A stretch of DNA of 64,000 nucleotides from Malus domestica (Eukaryota > Streptophyta > Magnoliopsida > Rosales > Rosaceae). Numbering within the stretch: position 1 is the stretch's first letter; every line of letters begins with the position of its first letter. The DNA lies in the NCBI RefSeq assembly GCF_042453785.1, contig NC_091674.1, positions 30,949,501-31,013,500 on the forward strand, given 5' to 3'. A program made the position numbers and the translations under genes. A model generated the notes under the pieces. The model worked only from the letters and a program-made list of their open reading frames with translations. It made no database searches and was not told the DNA's origin. Below, in pieces: positions 25,084 to 37,250 of this stretch.

Positions 25084-26150
25084 TGGTCGGAGTAAGCTAC
25101 TCTGATCGGAGTAGTCAGAATACTTTAGTTTAGATAAGAGCAATCTAGTCTGATCAAAGTAGTTAGGCTACTCTCAGGAAATGATTAGCCAGAACACCAA
25201 GTGTAGTCAGACAGCCTTAATCATTAAGACTAGGCTTATGCCCATTATAGATGTTACTTGTCTCCCAACTAGGAAAACCCTAGTTCATGTCAAATTAAGA
25301 TATCTTGGTGATTAGGCAACATAATCATAATCTAAGAGGATTGTGTCTTATCCTAGATACCCTCCTAGATACTCTCTTGATTTAATACATAATACTTTTT
25401 CTACAAATACTCTCAAGATCTCTACGAATACCTTACTTTGGGTATATGCAATCATTCTCAATTCTCAATACTATTAGACAACGTAATCATAATCTAAGAT
25501 GATTGTAATTACACAGTGAAACCACCAATCTCTTGAAAAAGGGGGATGATCTTTTCTTTTATTTTTTATTTTTTTATTTTTGTAAAAAAGGGAATTATCT
25601 GGGACCCATCTTCCCTAAACAATGGTGGGTTCTTCCTCCGGAGTAACGGGAGGGCTGGTTTGTTTTTCTCTAGAGAAGCACAATTGCGCTGTGTTTCATC
25701 CTACCCTCCTGTGGAGTCGCAGGATTGGCTTCGGTTAACTGCCACCGGTTTTTATCTCTTTAATTTTTTTTCTTTAATTATTTGATATGTTTTTGTACGA
25801 AAACTCCCTTTAAGATTATATTCTTTTTTTTCCTTTGCAGTTGTGAATTTTTTTTGTTTTCGAGGGGGGGGGGGGTTTAGTCCAAATTTTTTTGTCGAAG
25901 CTTGTTTCACCAAAATGAGCACTCGGCTTTATAATAGTAGAGATATATAAATATAAGATAATTAATGAATGCATGAACTATTATTAAACCCACTAATAAA
26001 AACATACATTTTCACAAAGATAGGATTTGTGTTTATTGCTTTAGCGCACACAACAGTGAAATAATTAAAAACTAAAAAGAAATCAAAATTACACTTTTGC
26101 TAGATACACTGTTATATTTAGCTCATGCAACAATTTTTTTAAGATAGAAC
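25084..26150. other. Intergenic, partly repeat-like
   Basis: 25084-25520 contains an internal repeat (cataatcataatctaaga at about 25320 and cgtaatcataatctaaga at about 25482) and reads like a retroelement-derived non-coding stretch, but ends could not be assigned. 25546-26150 holds T-rich and G-rich homopolymer runs and nothing recognisable. Confidence 0.4.
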
Positions 26151-26207
26151 GAGTGAAGTTTCATGAGGATTTCTTGAGACACTATGCACAAACATCACAT
26201 GATCATA

Positions 26208-27176
26208 TCATGTATGGGTGCGAATTGCTGTGTAGACATCAACTTCTTGGGGGTCAGGGTTTTCTTCGCCCAGGCGTAATTCTAATCTGTTGTCAACAAA
26301 TGGCTTTGTATAGAGGCCAGTTGCCACATGGCGTAGTCGGCAGAGCACATTGTTGTGGTTGTTGCCGGTTGGTCCGACACTTTCAGGCTTGAACAATGTG
26401 CAAGTCCATCTGCCTGTGTTTTCATCTCGATCGTCAGCCGCAGCAAGGATCAATGACCTGTTTATGTCCATCCTTCTCAAGTATTTGTTGTTGTACAAGC
26501 ATTTGATATGAACGTAATGATTATTTTGGTGGTCCCTACTGTTTGCCCGCTCCACTTGGAACTGTGCGAACTCGCTCGTACGATCCTGTGCGGAGAATTG
26601 GAGAATCTGATGAATGTTGTTTTCTTGATCAAGCATGTAGCGCAAGTACCTGTTGTTGTTGTTTGATTGCAGCACAAAAGGGCTCGGTAGTACAAGCGGT
26701 TCCAAGTCGACGACTGTGTACACATCCATATCGTTGTGGAGGTTGGGGGTGTTTCTCTCTGCGAAGAGGCACTGGTTGAAGTCGTTAACAGTGAATGACG
26801 TCACAAAGTGCCCGAGTTGCACGTGGAGTAATCGGAAGACTGCCTTGTTGTCTGAATGGACAACCACAGGCTCGAATAATGTGCAGGACCAATGTTTTTT
26901 ATCTTCCTCTGGTTCGTTAGCTCCAGCTACAATCCAGTACTGGTGATCGCTCGCCCTTCTCAAGTACTTGTTGTTGAAACAGCATTTGATATGCACGAGT
27001 CCTCCGTAACCGCTGTCTGCCGGCTCCATTTGGAACCTTGCGTACTCGCTCTTAACATCCTCTTCGGAGAGTTGCACAAGCCCATCAAGATTCTCGATAC
27101 GTTGATGTATGTAGCGCAAGTATTTTTTGTTGTTGTTTGATTTCAGTGCAAAAGACCTTGGTAGTATTGTTGCCAT
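26208..27176 (-). CDS. Amaranthin-like lectin, two agglutinin domains
   Basis: A single intact frame of 322 residues consists of two tandem agglutinin (amaranthin, Pfam Agglutinin-type) beta-trefoil domains, at about residues 5-155 and 164-316. Both begin with a LKSNNN/LQSNNN-KYLRY motif and contain a VHIKC-YNNKYLRR-like motif and a W-CTLF(E/K)P motif, all matching the amaranthin pattern. Family members bind GalNAc or T-antigen-type glycans and are thought to act in the cytoplasm/nucleus in stress or defence. There is no signal peptide, as expected for this family, and no added domain. Two-domain lectins are the classic amaranthin layout. A TATA box lies about 115 bp upstream. Fragments of related genes lie on both sides, so this is the surviving member of a local family. 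Function is inferred from the family only. Confidence 0.93.
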   Translation of the reverse strand: MATILPRSFALKSNNNKKYLRYIHQRIENLDGLVQLSEEDVKSEYARFQMEPADSGYGGLVHIKCCFNNKYLRRASDHQYWIVAGANEPEEDKKHWSCTLFEPVVVHSDNKAVFRLLHVQLGHFVTSFTVNDFNQCLFAERNTPNLHNDMDVYTVVDLEPLVLPSPFVLQSNNNNRYLRYMLDQENNIHQILQFSAQDRTSEFAQFQVERANSRDHQNNHYVHIKCLYNNKYLRRMDINRSLILAAADDRDENTGRWTCTLFKPESVGPTGNNHNNVLCRLRHVATGLYTKPFVDNRLELRLGEENPDPQEVDVYTAIRTHT

Positions 27177-27290
27177 GGTATTTGCAAAGATATCTTTCTC
27201 CTTTCTCTCTCAATTATAATTTAGTTGGGATGATCTCTTTCTCTCTTCTCTCTTAATTTCTTCAAGTGCTCTTCTTCAGCTGTTATCTTG

Positions 27291-27300
27291 CTTATAAAGC
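27291..27300 (-). promoter_or_regulatory. TATA box of the lectin gene
   Basis: The minus strand reads GCTTTATAAG about 115 bp upstream of the ATG at 27176, followed by a CT-rich (plus strand) leader. The same arrangement recurs in the broken lectin copy at 28.5 kb, supporting its role as a promoter element. Confidence 0.65.
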
Positions 27301-27447
27301 CAACACCTAACTGTACAAAAGAAAATTGATACCAGTTGTCAGCTATCCTTTTTGGGTTTTTGTTTTTTATTCTTATTTTTTATTTTTTATTTAGACCTTG
27401 GTATTAAGTGGTAGCTATCCTATATTTTGTTGTGTTCCCAATATTTT

Positions 27448-27570
27448 TTTTTTCTTCTAAGAAGCCAGCAAGCAGCTGGTAATGATTGTTTATAATTATA
27501 TGGTTTCCTTTTTTCTTCTAAGAAGCCAGCAAGCAGCTGATAATGATTGTTTATAATTATATGGTTTCCT
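27448..27570. repeat. 61-bp tandem duplication upstream of the lectin gene
   Basis: Two almost identical copies, each containing aagaagccagcaagcagctg and aatgattgtttataattata, lie head to tail about 270-400 bp upstream of the lectin ATG. Confidence 0.9.
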
Positions 27571-28274
27571 TTTCATCTGTTCACAACTTGTGTCCACACT
27601 GATTTAATATATACTTTTAAAGAGTGGTTATCAACTATTAGCTATTAGGAAAGTAGTAATGGTTAGTCTTTAATTAATATAAACACGGCTGATTTCATTT
27701 AGTAACGAACGATTTGGTAAAAGAATAAGGATAATACTTGCATTTCTTTTAGGAAAGACGCATATTTCATCTCTCTGAATAATGTATCTTTATTATATAA
27801 ATTTTTATCAAAATCATTATATTTCCTAATTTTTGAAGATAATCTTTATATATAATCATTCAAATTGAAAATTGTTTAGTCATTCAAAAGTATTAAATAA
27901 ATGGACGGTTCATCATGATTATAAACTTGATACTTATACCGTCGATTTTGTTCCATATACTTGGCTGCATAAACAATCTCAGATTTGAATGATTTTTTGG
28001 AGAGAGAATCTTCAAATGAAGATTAAAAAATTGAACTTCCATTTTAGAACCATCCGGTGAAAATACATTATCTGCAAAGGCTGTCGTGGGGGATACAAAC
28101 ATTATCCAAAGAATAATACAAGTATCCATCCACTTACAAACATAATTTAATAGTAGAAGTTTTATAATCGTAACTGTTCAATTATGGAGCAAGATAATAC
28201 TTGAAGTGCCCGCATAAGATGAGCTCATTCCTCCACTTAAAACACATTTTCATAGTAGAAATTTTATAATCGAA
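27571..28274. other. AT-rich spacer with lectin-flank repeats
   Basis: Includes the flank block shared with 23.6 kb (about 27680-27775) and an internal repeat (atagtagaagttttataatc at about 28150 and atagtagaaattttataatc at about 28252). No gene was seen. Confidence 0.5.
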
Positions 28275-28640
28275 ACTATTCAATTTCAGAGCAAGTATTT
28301 TTCTTGTTGTTTGATTTCGGTAGAATTTTTATGAGCCATGTTTTTTTCTTTTTGTTGAACGATAGATTTGTTTGATTAAATGTTAAATTAAGGAGTTGAC
28401 GGGGTTCAAATTCACACGGTAGTGCAGGGTAACACTCCGCTTCACTAATGTGGTAGAAGGCCACAGGCTGCCATGTTAATTGGGATATGAAATCTTTCTC
28501 TCTTCCATCCCTCTTAATTCTCTCATCTACTCTTCTCCGAACCCTCAGCCACCTATATTAGTTCTATTTATAAAAGCAAATTGCTACCAGCTGCAGTTTT
28601 CCTATTTTTTTGTTGTTTACATAAGTTAGATGATGCTTTA
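28275..28640 (-). pseudogene. 5' end and promoter of a second amaranthin-like lectin gene, split by a SINE
   Basis: Between 28280 and 28342 the minus strand matches the first codons of the intact lectin (ATGGC start, then an aaatcaaacaac-aaatacttg region), but it runs out after about 17 codons. Right of the SINE (28478-28640) the leader, a TATA motif near 28567-28575 and the sequence beyond it match the intact gene's leader and promoter (27184-27350). The rest of the coding region is absent. It is a dead copy with a recognisable promoter. Confidence 0.78.
28343..28469 (-). mobile_element. tRNA-derived SINE inserted at a lectin start codon
   Basis: A 127-bp insertion lies between two copies of GCCATGTT (28335-28342 and 28470-28477), an 8-bp target duplication. 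On the minus strand it starts AGCCTGTGG, has a box A-like TAGTGAAGCGG and a box B-like ATTTGAACCCC, and ends in an A-rich tail (caaaaagaaaaa). These are the hallmarks of a short tRNA-type SINE. The family name is not known to me. Confidence 0.75.
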
Positions 28641-28814
28641 GTATATAGGTATTTTTTTTCTATGTTCACATATGGTGTCCACACTAATGATTCAAATTAT
28701 GTATATTTTTAAAAGAAATTTTATTAACATTCCAAAATTTTCCTTGTGCATTTCTCACAAGTGTGTATTTTTTTTAAATATAAAAATTTGGAGTGCATAA
28801 CGAGAATTTGAAAT

Positions 28815-31800
28815 ACCAATAATAATTCTCTTTTTTTTATTTTAAAATTTTTTATGATCATATGAGAGCATACGGTAAACTATTTACAAGCCAGCTATAC
28901 TATTTATGGTCTTCTTCTTCTTTTTTTTCTGATCATGTTGCTTATATAATTTTTTTTTATCTGTTTCGATACAATAAACTATTAGAGAGTAACATTTGTT
29001 CTTAGTATTTAATTGATATGGGCATCCAGTGACGAAAGATTGGGTAAATAACTGATGTCATTGCTTTGTTCATTAGTTTCCAGCCTTGTTTATCGGAATA
29101 GCATGTATTTCTAAGCATTAAATAAGTGATTGTCAACTTTCATAAAACACATGGCTAGTGTAGAATTTTTTGTTAAAATTTTTCTTAACAAGTCGTTATG
29201 GTTATGACGAGGAATAAAAGCGTAGGGATCGCTTGTTAGAAAATACAGTGGAGCCTTAGAAATAGTGATGGATTTATAGTAGACGATGGTAACAGACTTG
29301 GTTAAAAGTGGGAATGGAAGATGGTGGTGAAGACATCCATGGCTGCCTGGCCATGAGAAGGAAGGTAATATCGGTGGGGAGTCCGTGACCGTGTGATTAA
29401 TAAGGACTCGAATATAGATGCTTTCCCTTCTAGTAATTTTTGAAAGGTAGATCCTGTTGTGAAACTTAGAAAGTTTCCATCCATATATACAACACCGGAT
29501 CTTGAAAGGAAACTCGATCGGGGAAAAAAGTTACTTTGGATTATGCAAGTGTAATAGCTTCTTTTGGTCTTTAATTAATCTTTCTCTTAGTCTTTAACTA
29601 ATCTTTCTCTCAGTTTCTCTCCTTCCACAAAATACAAATCAAAAGTTGACGGGGTATATATGTATTATGTGCAAGCTTTCAACAACGAGTTGTTTAATTA
29701 GCTCAAGTCATTGGTCATTGGATGCCCAATAATAATTCTTTTTTTTTGTATTTTTTATGATCATATGAGAGCATACGGTAAACTATTTATAAGCCAGCTA
29801 TCCTATTTATGGTCTTTTTTTTTATTTTTCTGATCATGTTGCTTATATATATATTTTTTAATCTGTTTTGATACAATAAACTATTAGATAGTAATATTTA
29901 TTCTTAGTATTTAATTGATATGGGCATCCAATGACGAAAGATTTGGTAAATAACTGATGTCATTGCTTTGTTCATTAGTTTCCAGCCTTTTTTATCGGAA
30001 TAGCATGTATTTCTAAGCATTAAATAAGTGATTGTAAACTTTCATAAAACACATGGCTAGTGTAGAATATTTTGTTAAAAATTTTCTTAACAAGTGCTTA
30101 TGGTTATGACGAGGAATAAAAGCCTAGGGATCGCTTGTTAAAAAATACAGTGGAGCTTTAGAAACAGTGGTGGATTTATAGTAGACGATGGTAACGGATT
30201 TGGTTAAAAGTGGGGATGGAAGATGGTGGTGAAGACAGCCATGGCTGCCTGGCCATGAGAAGGAAGGTAAGTCTGCGACTGTGTGATTAATAAGGACTCG
30301 AATATAGATGCTTTCCCTTCTAGTAATTTTTGAAACGTAGATCCTGTAGTGAAACTTAGAAAGTTTCTATCCATATATACAACACCGGATCTTGAAAGGA
30401 AACTCGATCGGGGGAAAAAGTTACTTTGGATTATACAAGTGTAATAGCTTATTTTGGTCTTTAATTAATCTTTCTCTTAGTCTTTAAATAATCTTTCTCT
30501 CAGTTTCTCTCCTTCCACAAAATACAAATCAAGAGTTGACGGGGTATATATGTATTATGTGCAAGCTTTCAACAACGAGTTGTTTAATTAGCTCAAGTCA
30601 TTGGTCATTGGATGCCCAATAATAATTCTTTTTTTTTGTATTTTTTATGATCATATGAGAGCATACGGTAAACTATTTATAAGCCAGCTATCCTATTTAT
30701 GGTCTTTTTTTTTTCTTTTTCTGATCATGTTGCTTATATATCTATATATATTTATCTGTTTTGATACAATAAACTATTAGATAGTAATATTTATTCTTAG
30801 TATTTAATTGATATGGGCATCCAGTGACGAAAGATTGGGTAAATAACTGATGTCATTGCTTTGTTCATTAGTTTCCAGCCTTTTTATCGGAATAGCATGT
30901 ATTTCTAAGCATTAAATAAGTGATTGTAAACTTTCATAAAACACATGGCTAGTGTAGAATTTTTTGTTAATTTTTTTTCTTAACAAGTGCTTATGGTTAT
31001 GACGAGGAATAAAAGCCTACGGATCGTTTGTTAGAAAATACAGTGGAGCCTTAGAAACAGTGATGGATTTATAGTAGACGATGGTAACGGATTTGGTTAA
31101 AAGTGGGGATGGAAGATGGTGGTGAAGACAGCCATGGCTGCCTGGCCATGAGAAGGAAGGTAATATCGGTGGGGAGTCTGCGACTGTGTGATTAATAAGT
31201 GATACGCCCCTACCCTGATATTCTCCGAATACCAGGATAGACACGTGCTGGCCGACACCCGAGGGTGACGAAAGCCATTAATTGATACAAAAGCTAAGAA
31301 TAAGAAATAAATAAGGGTTATGAATTTAAAATACAATGAATTAACAATTTAGGAACGTGTTTAGAGCATACAACTAAATCTAATCACTAAAAAGAATTAA
31401 GATAAAATTGAATGAATAAAGAAGTGAGTCCTACATCAAGAGGATTCAAAGATGCTACTGCGGAAGTGTCTTGACGCTGGGATTAGATGTCTTGATCCTA
31501 AGTCCTGAATGGGGGCGCAAAACAAAGGTGAGTGGACCAAGTTCATATATATAATAATAATAAAACAGTTATCAAGATACTAACCCCCACAGTTTAATAA
31601 TGAAAACTACTAGCATAATAAGTGATGGATTTAATAAAATCCTAGCATACCAAATATCTCAAAAGCCATATCGCAGAAATGCATCGCGGAAATCAAAACA
31701 GTAAACGTATCATAAATCGTCTCGTAAACGCGGTGTGCTGCTAGAAAGATCACTGAATAAATAAACTCCCAGCCCAATGCCTGCTCCGTGGTCTCTGCGC

Positions 31801-33764
31801 CCGTAGCCAGAGATTACCAACTCTCAGCCCAATACCTGCTCCATGTCCCTCAACCCGTAGCTAGGGATTATTTATCCCGGCCTAAATGCCAACACCAGTT
31901 CCTCGCCCCAGGCGGCATAGTGTCTACTAGGTACGCACAAATAGTTACGCCTCTCATAAATAACCACTTCATAGTATAAAGTCATCCATCGTCTATACTA
32001 TAAAGAGGGGTTTCTAAAACATGTTCTAGCATCCTATCGTCATCCATCGGATAGTCTACCAGTTCATAGTTTTTATAGAAAATACGATATATCATAATAT
32101 AACTCAATATAGGCTAACAATGAATCCTCACCAAAACACGAGACGAAAATCAATATATTAAATCAACAGGCTTCACATAAATCAAATCATAAATTCGTAG
32201 GAATGCTAATCATTTATGCAATTAAATTATCAAATCATGAAATTTTAGAAGGGGTCCACTCACAAATATTCCTTAGCAGAAGAATTGCGCGAATCAGGAT
32301 TACGAATTTCCTTAATAACAACTTTACCTAAGCACAAAAATGTAATAAATAAATAAAAGAATTTTCTAAAAGATTAGGTTTGAATTAAATAAAATAGGGG
32401 ATTTGGGATTGAATGGGTTTAGGGTTTTAAAGGATTTTAGGAACCTCGGGTTTTGGGTTAAAATGGTATTAGGGTCAGAATTGAGGTTTGGGCTTAAACC
32501 CAAACATACACACACATTACAAACACACACACACATGCATGTGCATGCATAAACACACACACACACACCTCAAAATACACACACACACACGGGCACAAAA
32601 TCACAAGGCCTTAAGGCCTTAATAAAAATAAATAAAGAAAAACAGGGCTTTAAGCCCTTTTTAAAAACCACCGACCCAAGGCCCTTTTTTGGGTTTAAAA
32701 AAAATAAAAACAGTAAGCTAATAAAAGAAAAAAGTTTGGGGTTTAATGGGCTTAAGGCCCGAGGGAAAGAAATGGGAAGGCCGGCTGGCCTTGGTTTGCC
32801 GAGAGAGAATGCCGGAGCTGCTACAGCTCCGGTCACTTGAAAACGAGAGCTTCGAGCTCCGATCTAGGTACAAACATGAAGAACAAGGAGAGAGAGAGAT
32901 GTTTCTACCTTCCAAAGACCGTGACTCAGTCAGAGGTGACCGGAAAAAGCTCCCAACGTCCACGGTTCGCCAGAAAAATGGGTGTGCTCACCCTGGAACG
33001 ATTCCAAGGCAAAACCTACGTAAAAATGGAAGGTTCAAGCTTCTAAATCACAACCAAGCAACAATCTAACAACGAGAAGGAGAGATTCGACTTACCTAAC
33101 GGAAAAAGAGGGAGGGGGGTTCACCGGAGCTTTGCTCCGTGCTGTCAAACTCGCGGGCAGAGAGGTCCTGGGCTCGTTGCGAGCTTCTCTTCGATGGTGA
33201 CTCGGTCCTAGTGAGTCCACAGGAAGAGAGATATGCGAGAGTTTGAGGGAGAGAGGTACGGGAGAGCTGAGAGAGAGAGGGAGAGAGTGAGAGCTACGAG
33301 GGAGAGAGACGAAGGAGAAGGAAGAGGTCTCGGGGGTGGGGGACAGAGAGAGGGAAAAGAGAAGTGGTTTAGATGACTGCCACGTGGCAGTTGGGGGGGG
33401 GGTGGGAAATAACAAATACTACAATTATTTGGGGGTGGTTGTAACAATAAGGACTCGAATATAGATGCTTTCCCTTCTAGTAATTTTTGAAAGGTAGATC
33501 CTGTAATGAAACTTAGAAAGTTTCTATCCATATATACAACACCGGATCTTGAAAGGAAACTCAATCGGGGAAAAAAGTTACTTTGGATTATGCAAGTGTA
33601 ATAGCTTATTTTGATCCTTAATTAATCTTTCTCTTAGTCTTTAACTAATCTTTCTCTCAGTTTCTCTCCTTCCACAAAATACAAATCAAAAGTTGATGAC
33701 GTATGTATGTATTATGTGCAAGCTTTCAACAACGAGTTGTTTAATTAGCTCAAGTCATTGGACT
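28815..33764. repeat. Threefold tandem array of a 0.9-kb unit
   Basis: Units A (about 28815-29719), B (29720-30609) and C (30610-33764, interrupted by a 2247-bp insertion) share order and sequence, for example tatgagagcatacggtaaac, gacgaaagatt-gggtaaataac, ccatggctgcctggccatga and aactcgatcgggg. The A-to-B distance is 903 bp and B-to-C is 890 bp. Parts of the unit also resemble flanks of the lectin copies (23.6, 27.7 and 39.6 kb). Short minus-strand open frames recur in each unit but resemble no known protein. Confidence 0.92.
31200..33446 (-). mobile_element. Solo LTR, 2247 bp, with 5-bp target duplication
   Basis: The insertion begins TGATACGCCCC and ends GGTTGTAACA, giving TG...CA ends, and is flanked by ATAAG at 31195-31199 and 33447-33451. 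The uninterrupted site is present in units A and B (gattaataaggactcg). No gag or pol sequence lies inside, so it is a solo LTR left by recombination of a large LTR element, probably Ty3/Gypsy. Orientation (minus) is a guess from the TGTTAC-like start on that strand. It contains CA microsatellites near 32510-32590. It is younger than the tandem array it interrupts. Confidence 0.85.
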
Positions 33765-34111
33765 GACGCGAGATTTGGTTGGACAACTGACCTCAATGCC
33801 ACATACGTAGATAAAACAAATGCATGTTTGATATACATATAAAGGGATTTGGACCCTCTCCTAAGCTTAGGGGGCTGAGCCTCCTAAGCAAAGCATATGA
33901 ACCGTTGGAATCCAACGGTTAAAAACATGAGGCTTCTCTAAAAGTTATAATAATTGTAGTCATTGGGATGGGATTTTCAACTAAAAGGCGTGTCCAAAAT
34001 GTTCAAAAGTTTTTCTTAACAAGATCGGGTAAATTTGGAGAGAGATTTCTACTATTAAAAGTCTAGAAAGTTAAATAGAAGAAGATTTCATTTCATGAAG
34101 GGATTACATAA
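33765..34111. other. Spacer with a lectin-flank repeat
   Basis: The first 75 bp (gactgacgcgagatttggtt to aaatgcatgtttgatatac) match the 23.75-kb and 39.68-kb flank copies. The remainder shows nothing recognisable. Confidence 0.5.
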
Positions 34112-37100
34112 ATCTTAGTCCAACAACTTTACATCTTCAGCCAGAGCAACTATTCTAGAAAAGTAAATTTGCATGATGGTAAAAATTCGGCATGGTTCTC
34201 CTAAATACATGTTGTTGTTCGCAAGTTGGGTTTTGGAATCCTCAACCTCTTGCGAAATCTTCTCCATCTCTTCTACTTTTTGGGAGAGGTGGTTGGTGAG
34301 GGTCACTTTCTCAGCTTTGAGTAAAGACAATTGTTCCTCCAAGCGCTGGATTTCAGAACCAACCACTGTAATCCTTTCTTCCATCACTAACCCTTCTTCC
34401 ACCAACTGCCGGAGCGCGGCTGTACTCTTCACATGTTTTTCCTAAAAGCATTTCACTCTATTGGACGCCCGCTCCGCCTTCTGATGATGATCCCTTAATG
34501 CCCGCAAATTCTCGAATAAACTCAGAAAGACTTTTACTAAGCCTGGGACAGCAACTGAGCTTGGTAAAGCTCAATAAAGGCCTTATTCGCGTCATGGAGA
34601 ATCTTAAGGCTGAAAGAAGCTATGAAGTCCCGTTTCATCCAATCCTTGAAGATTTGACGATCATTTTAAAAAGAATGAGACTTAGAGGATGTTGGAGGTG
34701 ATTGCAGCTTAGTTTTGATTTGCCCGAATTTCTTTACCAGGTCGAGCAAAGATGATGCTGAAGAAGCTGAATGTGCACTTTTCACACCTTCAACCGTAGA
34801 AGTAGGGGCAGCCTCAACTAAATGAGTAGGAATGATTGCAGAAGCATGAATGAAAGTAGCTGTTGTAGAAGTCTTGGCTCGCTTACTCACAGGCTCAGGG
34901 ACAAAGATTCATGTGATACTAGAACTAGGAGGGAGGCGAGAAAAATCTCTCTTACGCACTATGCGCGGTGGAGATTTTCCCGAACTTTCTCCAAAACCCT
35001 ATTGCAAACAAGACAGACGTGTTAAAAGGAAAATTTACGAGTCAGAATAAGACAAGGTAAATCTACCTGAGTTAAGCCGGAACCTTGGAAGGAGATGAAT
35101 GGGGAGTTACTTCCTCTGATTGCTGGGGGGACTGTCATGGCTTACCAAGGAAGGAGAGACAGTGCTCGAACCTTCAACAGAAACCTACAAATAACAGAAG
35201 TGGGGGCCAAAGTTAGTAATTAACTTATGAAGAAGAAAAGCAGAAGGTCTAAAGTTATGATGTACCTGAGAGGGAACCTAAGGTTGAGGAGCAGGGACTT
35301 TAGAGGCTTCAGGTGCATCAGTAGGAGCTGCTCGAGAGGCATGTAGGTTAGTTACCTCTAAAACCACATGAATCTCAAGGACTATAAGCTCCCCGAAAGT
35401 GGAAACTGGTGTTTGATGGGGTTTCTGTACTGGAGAAGGCTGGGAAGAGTACAAGATGATGAGTACTAAGAAAAAAGATTCTTAGTATGAAAGTATTAAA
35501 GGTAGGCACTTACTGGGTTACTGTCATCCTCAACATAGTGCATCATTTTCACAGTTGAACGATCAAACTGAGAAATGGGAGTCACCTCCAAAGGAATGGA
35601 TTTTGCTCGAAATGGAGGAGCTTGCCTTAATTGGGATGAATGAGAAGAAGCCTCGGGTAGTGAGATCTTTTTAGCCTGAAGATCCTTTGCAGATAGTCAG
35701 GTAGAGAATTAAGAAAAGAAAAGGAAAAAAAAAAAAAATCAAAGAAGCAGTCTATACCTCTAACTCTTTAAAGGCAGCATTTTGATGTTCTTCGGCGTTC
35801 CGTTGCATTTCTATGCCCAATGACTCATCCCTTGAAACAAAAGAAGGCTTCTTAGATACCTGGGGTCTTGAAATGAAAGTAAAATAAAATTGTTAGCTTT
35901 CAGACGTAAATTATAAACGGAAACTTGAAGTGAGGAGTACTTACTAGAGGCTTTCTGTTTCTGCCTACCCGCTACAGGAATAACAACAGTATGTGACTTT
36001 GAAGCAAAGGCAGCTTTTGAAGACTTGGAAGTATGAGCTTTTGTATTCTTCCTGGTTGGGGTTGCCCACTTGGGTTTAGGCTGTTTCTCAGACTCAAAAT
36101 CAGAAGTTTCTACCACAACTGTCTGTGCCCGCTTAGGTGCTCGAATGTTCTTTTCGGGCTCTCCTTCAGCCTCCGAGTCTCCAGATAGCTCAGAGATATC
36201 CCCACCTTCTCCAGCCTCTCACCTCTTAGCCTCAGCGATAGCTTCCTGAATGATCAATGCATCAACATATTCTTCATCTGACCCAATGTTGGCCGTTTCA
36301 GTATTCCCTTGAGCTACAAATGTTAAAGAAAAAAAATGAATAAAGAGCTAAAGAAAGACGGATTCACAAGATTTTCATAAAATATAAATTAAGGGAAGAA
36401 AAAGCACCTATCAGTAGAAACTGGTTCTTTTGACTAACCATTTCCTTCCAATTCTCAAGTTCGCCCGAGCTAGGTTAAGATTTGAGAGAGAGTTGGTTGA
36501 AGAGACGGTCATGAGCTTGCAGAAATCATCTCCATACTTCTTGATCCATTTAGCTTCCCACCAAGTAGAGAAATTCGAGGTGTATTTGAAATTAAGGGCT
36601 AAAGGCTTTCAGGCAACATTGCTCATAACCTCAAGGCTATGTCGGGTAGCTCAGAAAATGACTTCTTGAGGAGATTGGAAGCGATAAGAGGTGTCACAAT
36701 GAATATAGTCAAATAATGGGATTGGAATGGCTTGTTTAAAGCCGAATTACCTACTACAAAAGTTGGGATGATAAACCTCCAACCCGCATTCATAACGATC
36801 GCTACGGACTTCCCAAGCTAAGTCCCGTGGTTGAATACAACTGTTAAATTTCTCCCTGCAAAAGGGATTAACATATTCTCTAAAGGCATCTTGGAAGGCT
36901 TGATCATAAAACCAAGAATACCTCATAAACACAGACGTTCCCCACTCCAAGTCTGCCCGAGTCTTGCAAACTCTAAAAAAATAAAAGCAGGCAAACGTTG
37001 AATGGTTTGTGGAATAAGCTTTAGCTAGAATTCGGGCATGAGCCACACCCTCTGGAAACTCCAAGTTAGCTGCCCGAAACTTTGGAAAATACCATTGTAA

Positions 37101-37250
37101 CCATGATAGGGTTTATACAGATGTCTTCGAAAGATAAGAAAAATAAATCACATCATTAAAAAAAAAAACTACTAGGACTTGGCGACAGCAAGATTTCTCC
37201 CTTCACATCAACCTTAGCGGTCCAGCTGTTGGAGGAAACCTTCACGTGAA
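34112..37250 (-). pseudogene. Plant mobile domain (PMD-type) gene, broken
   Basis: On the minus strand 37125-36430 matches the plant mobile domain found in aminotransferase-like or phosphatase-7-long-form-like proteins, with recognisable stretches LEFPEGVAHARILAKAYS, FYFFRVCKTRADLEWGT and WEVRSDRYECGLEVYHPNF. Downstream come Lys/Ser-rich sequence (36116-35811) and a coiled coil rich in Glu and Leu (34432-34115, EEQLSLLKAEKVTLTNHL), an arrangement I recall from related plant genes. Exons seem separated by short introns. The main domain frame carries several premature stops, so it is not a working gene. PMD proteins are often carried by transposable elements, so this may be a mobile-element passenger. 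The upstream limit is uncertain. Confidence 0.7.

Noticed and set aside
29302-29484. Small protein gene repeated in the tandem array
   Set aside because: The frame is short, varies in its second half between units, lacks known domains, and shows no splice or promoter context beyond the repeat itself.
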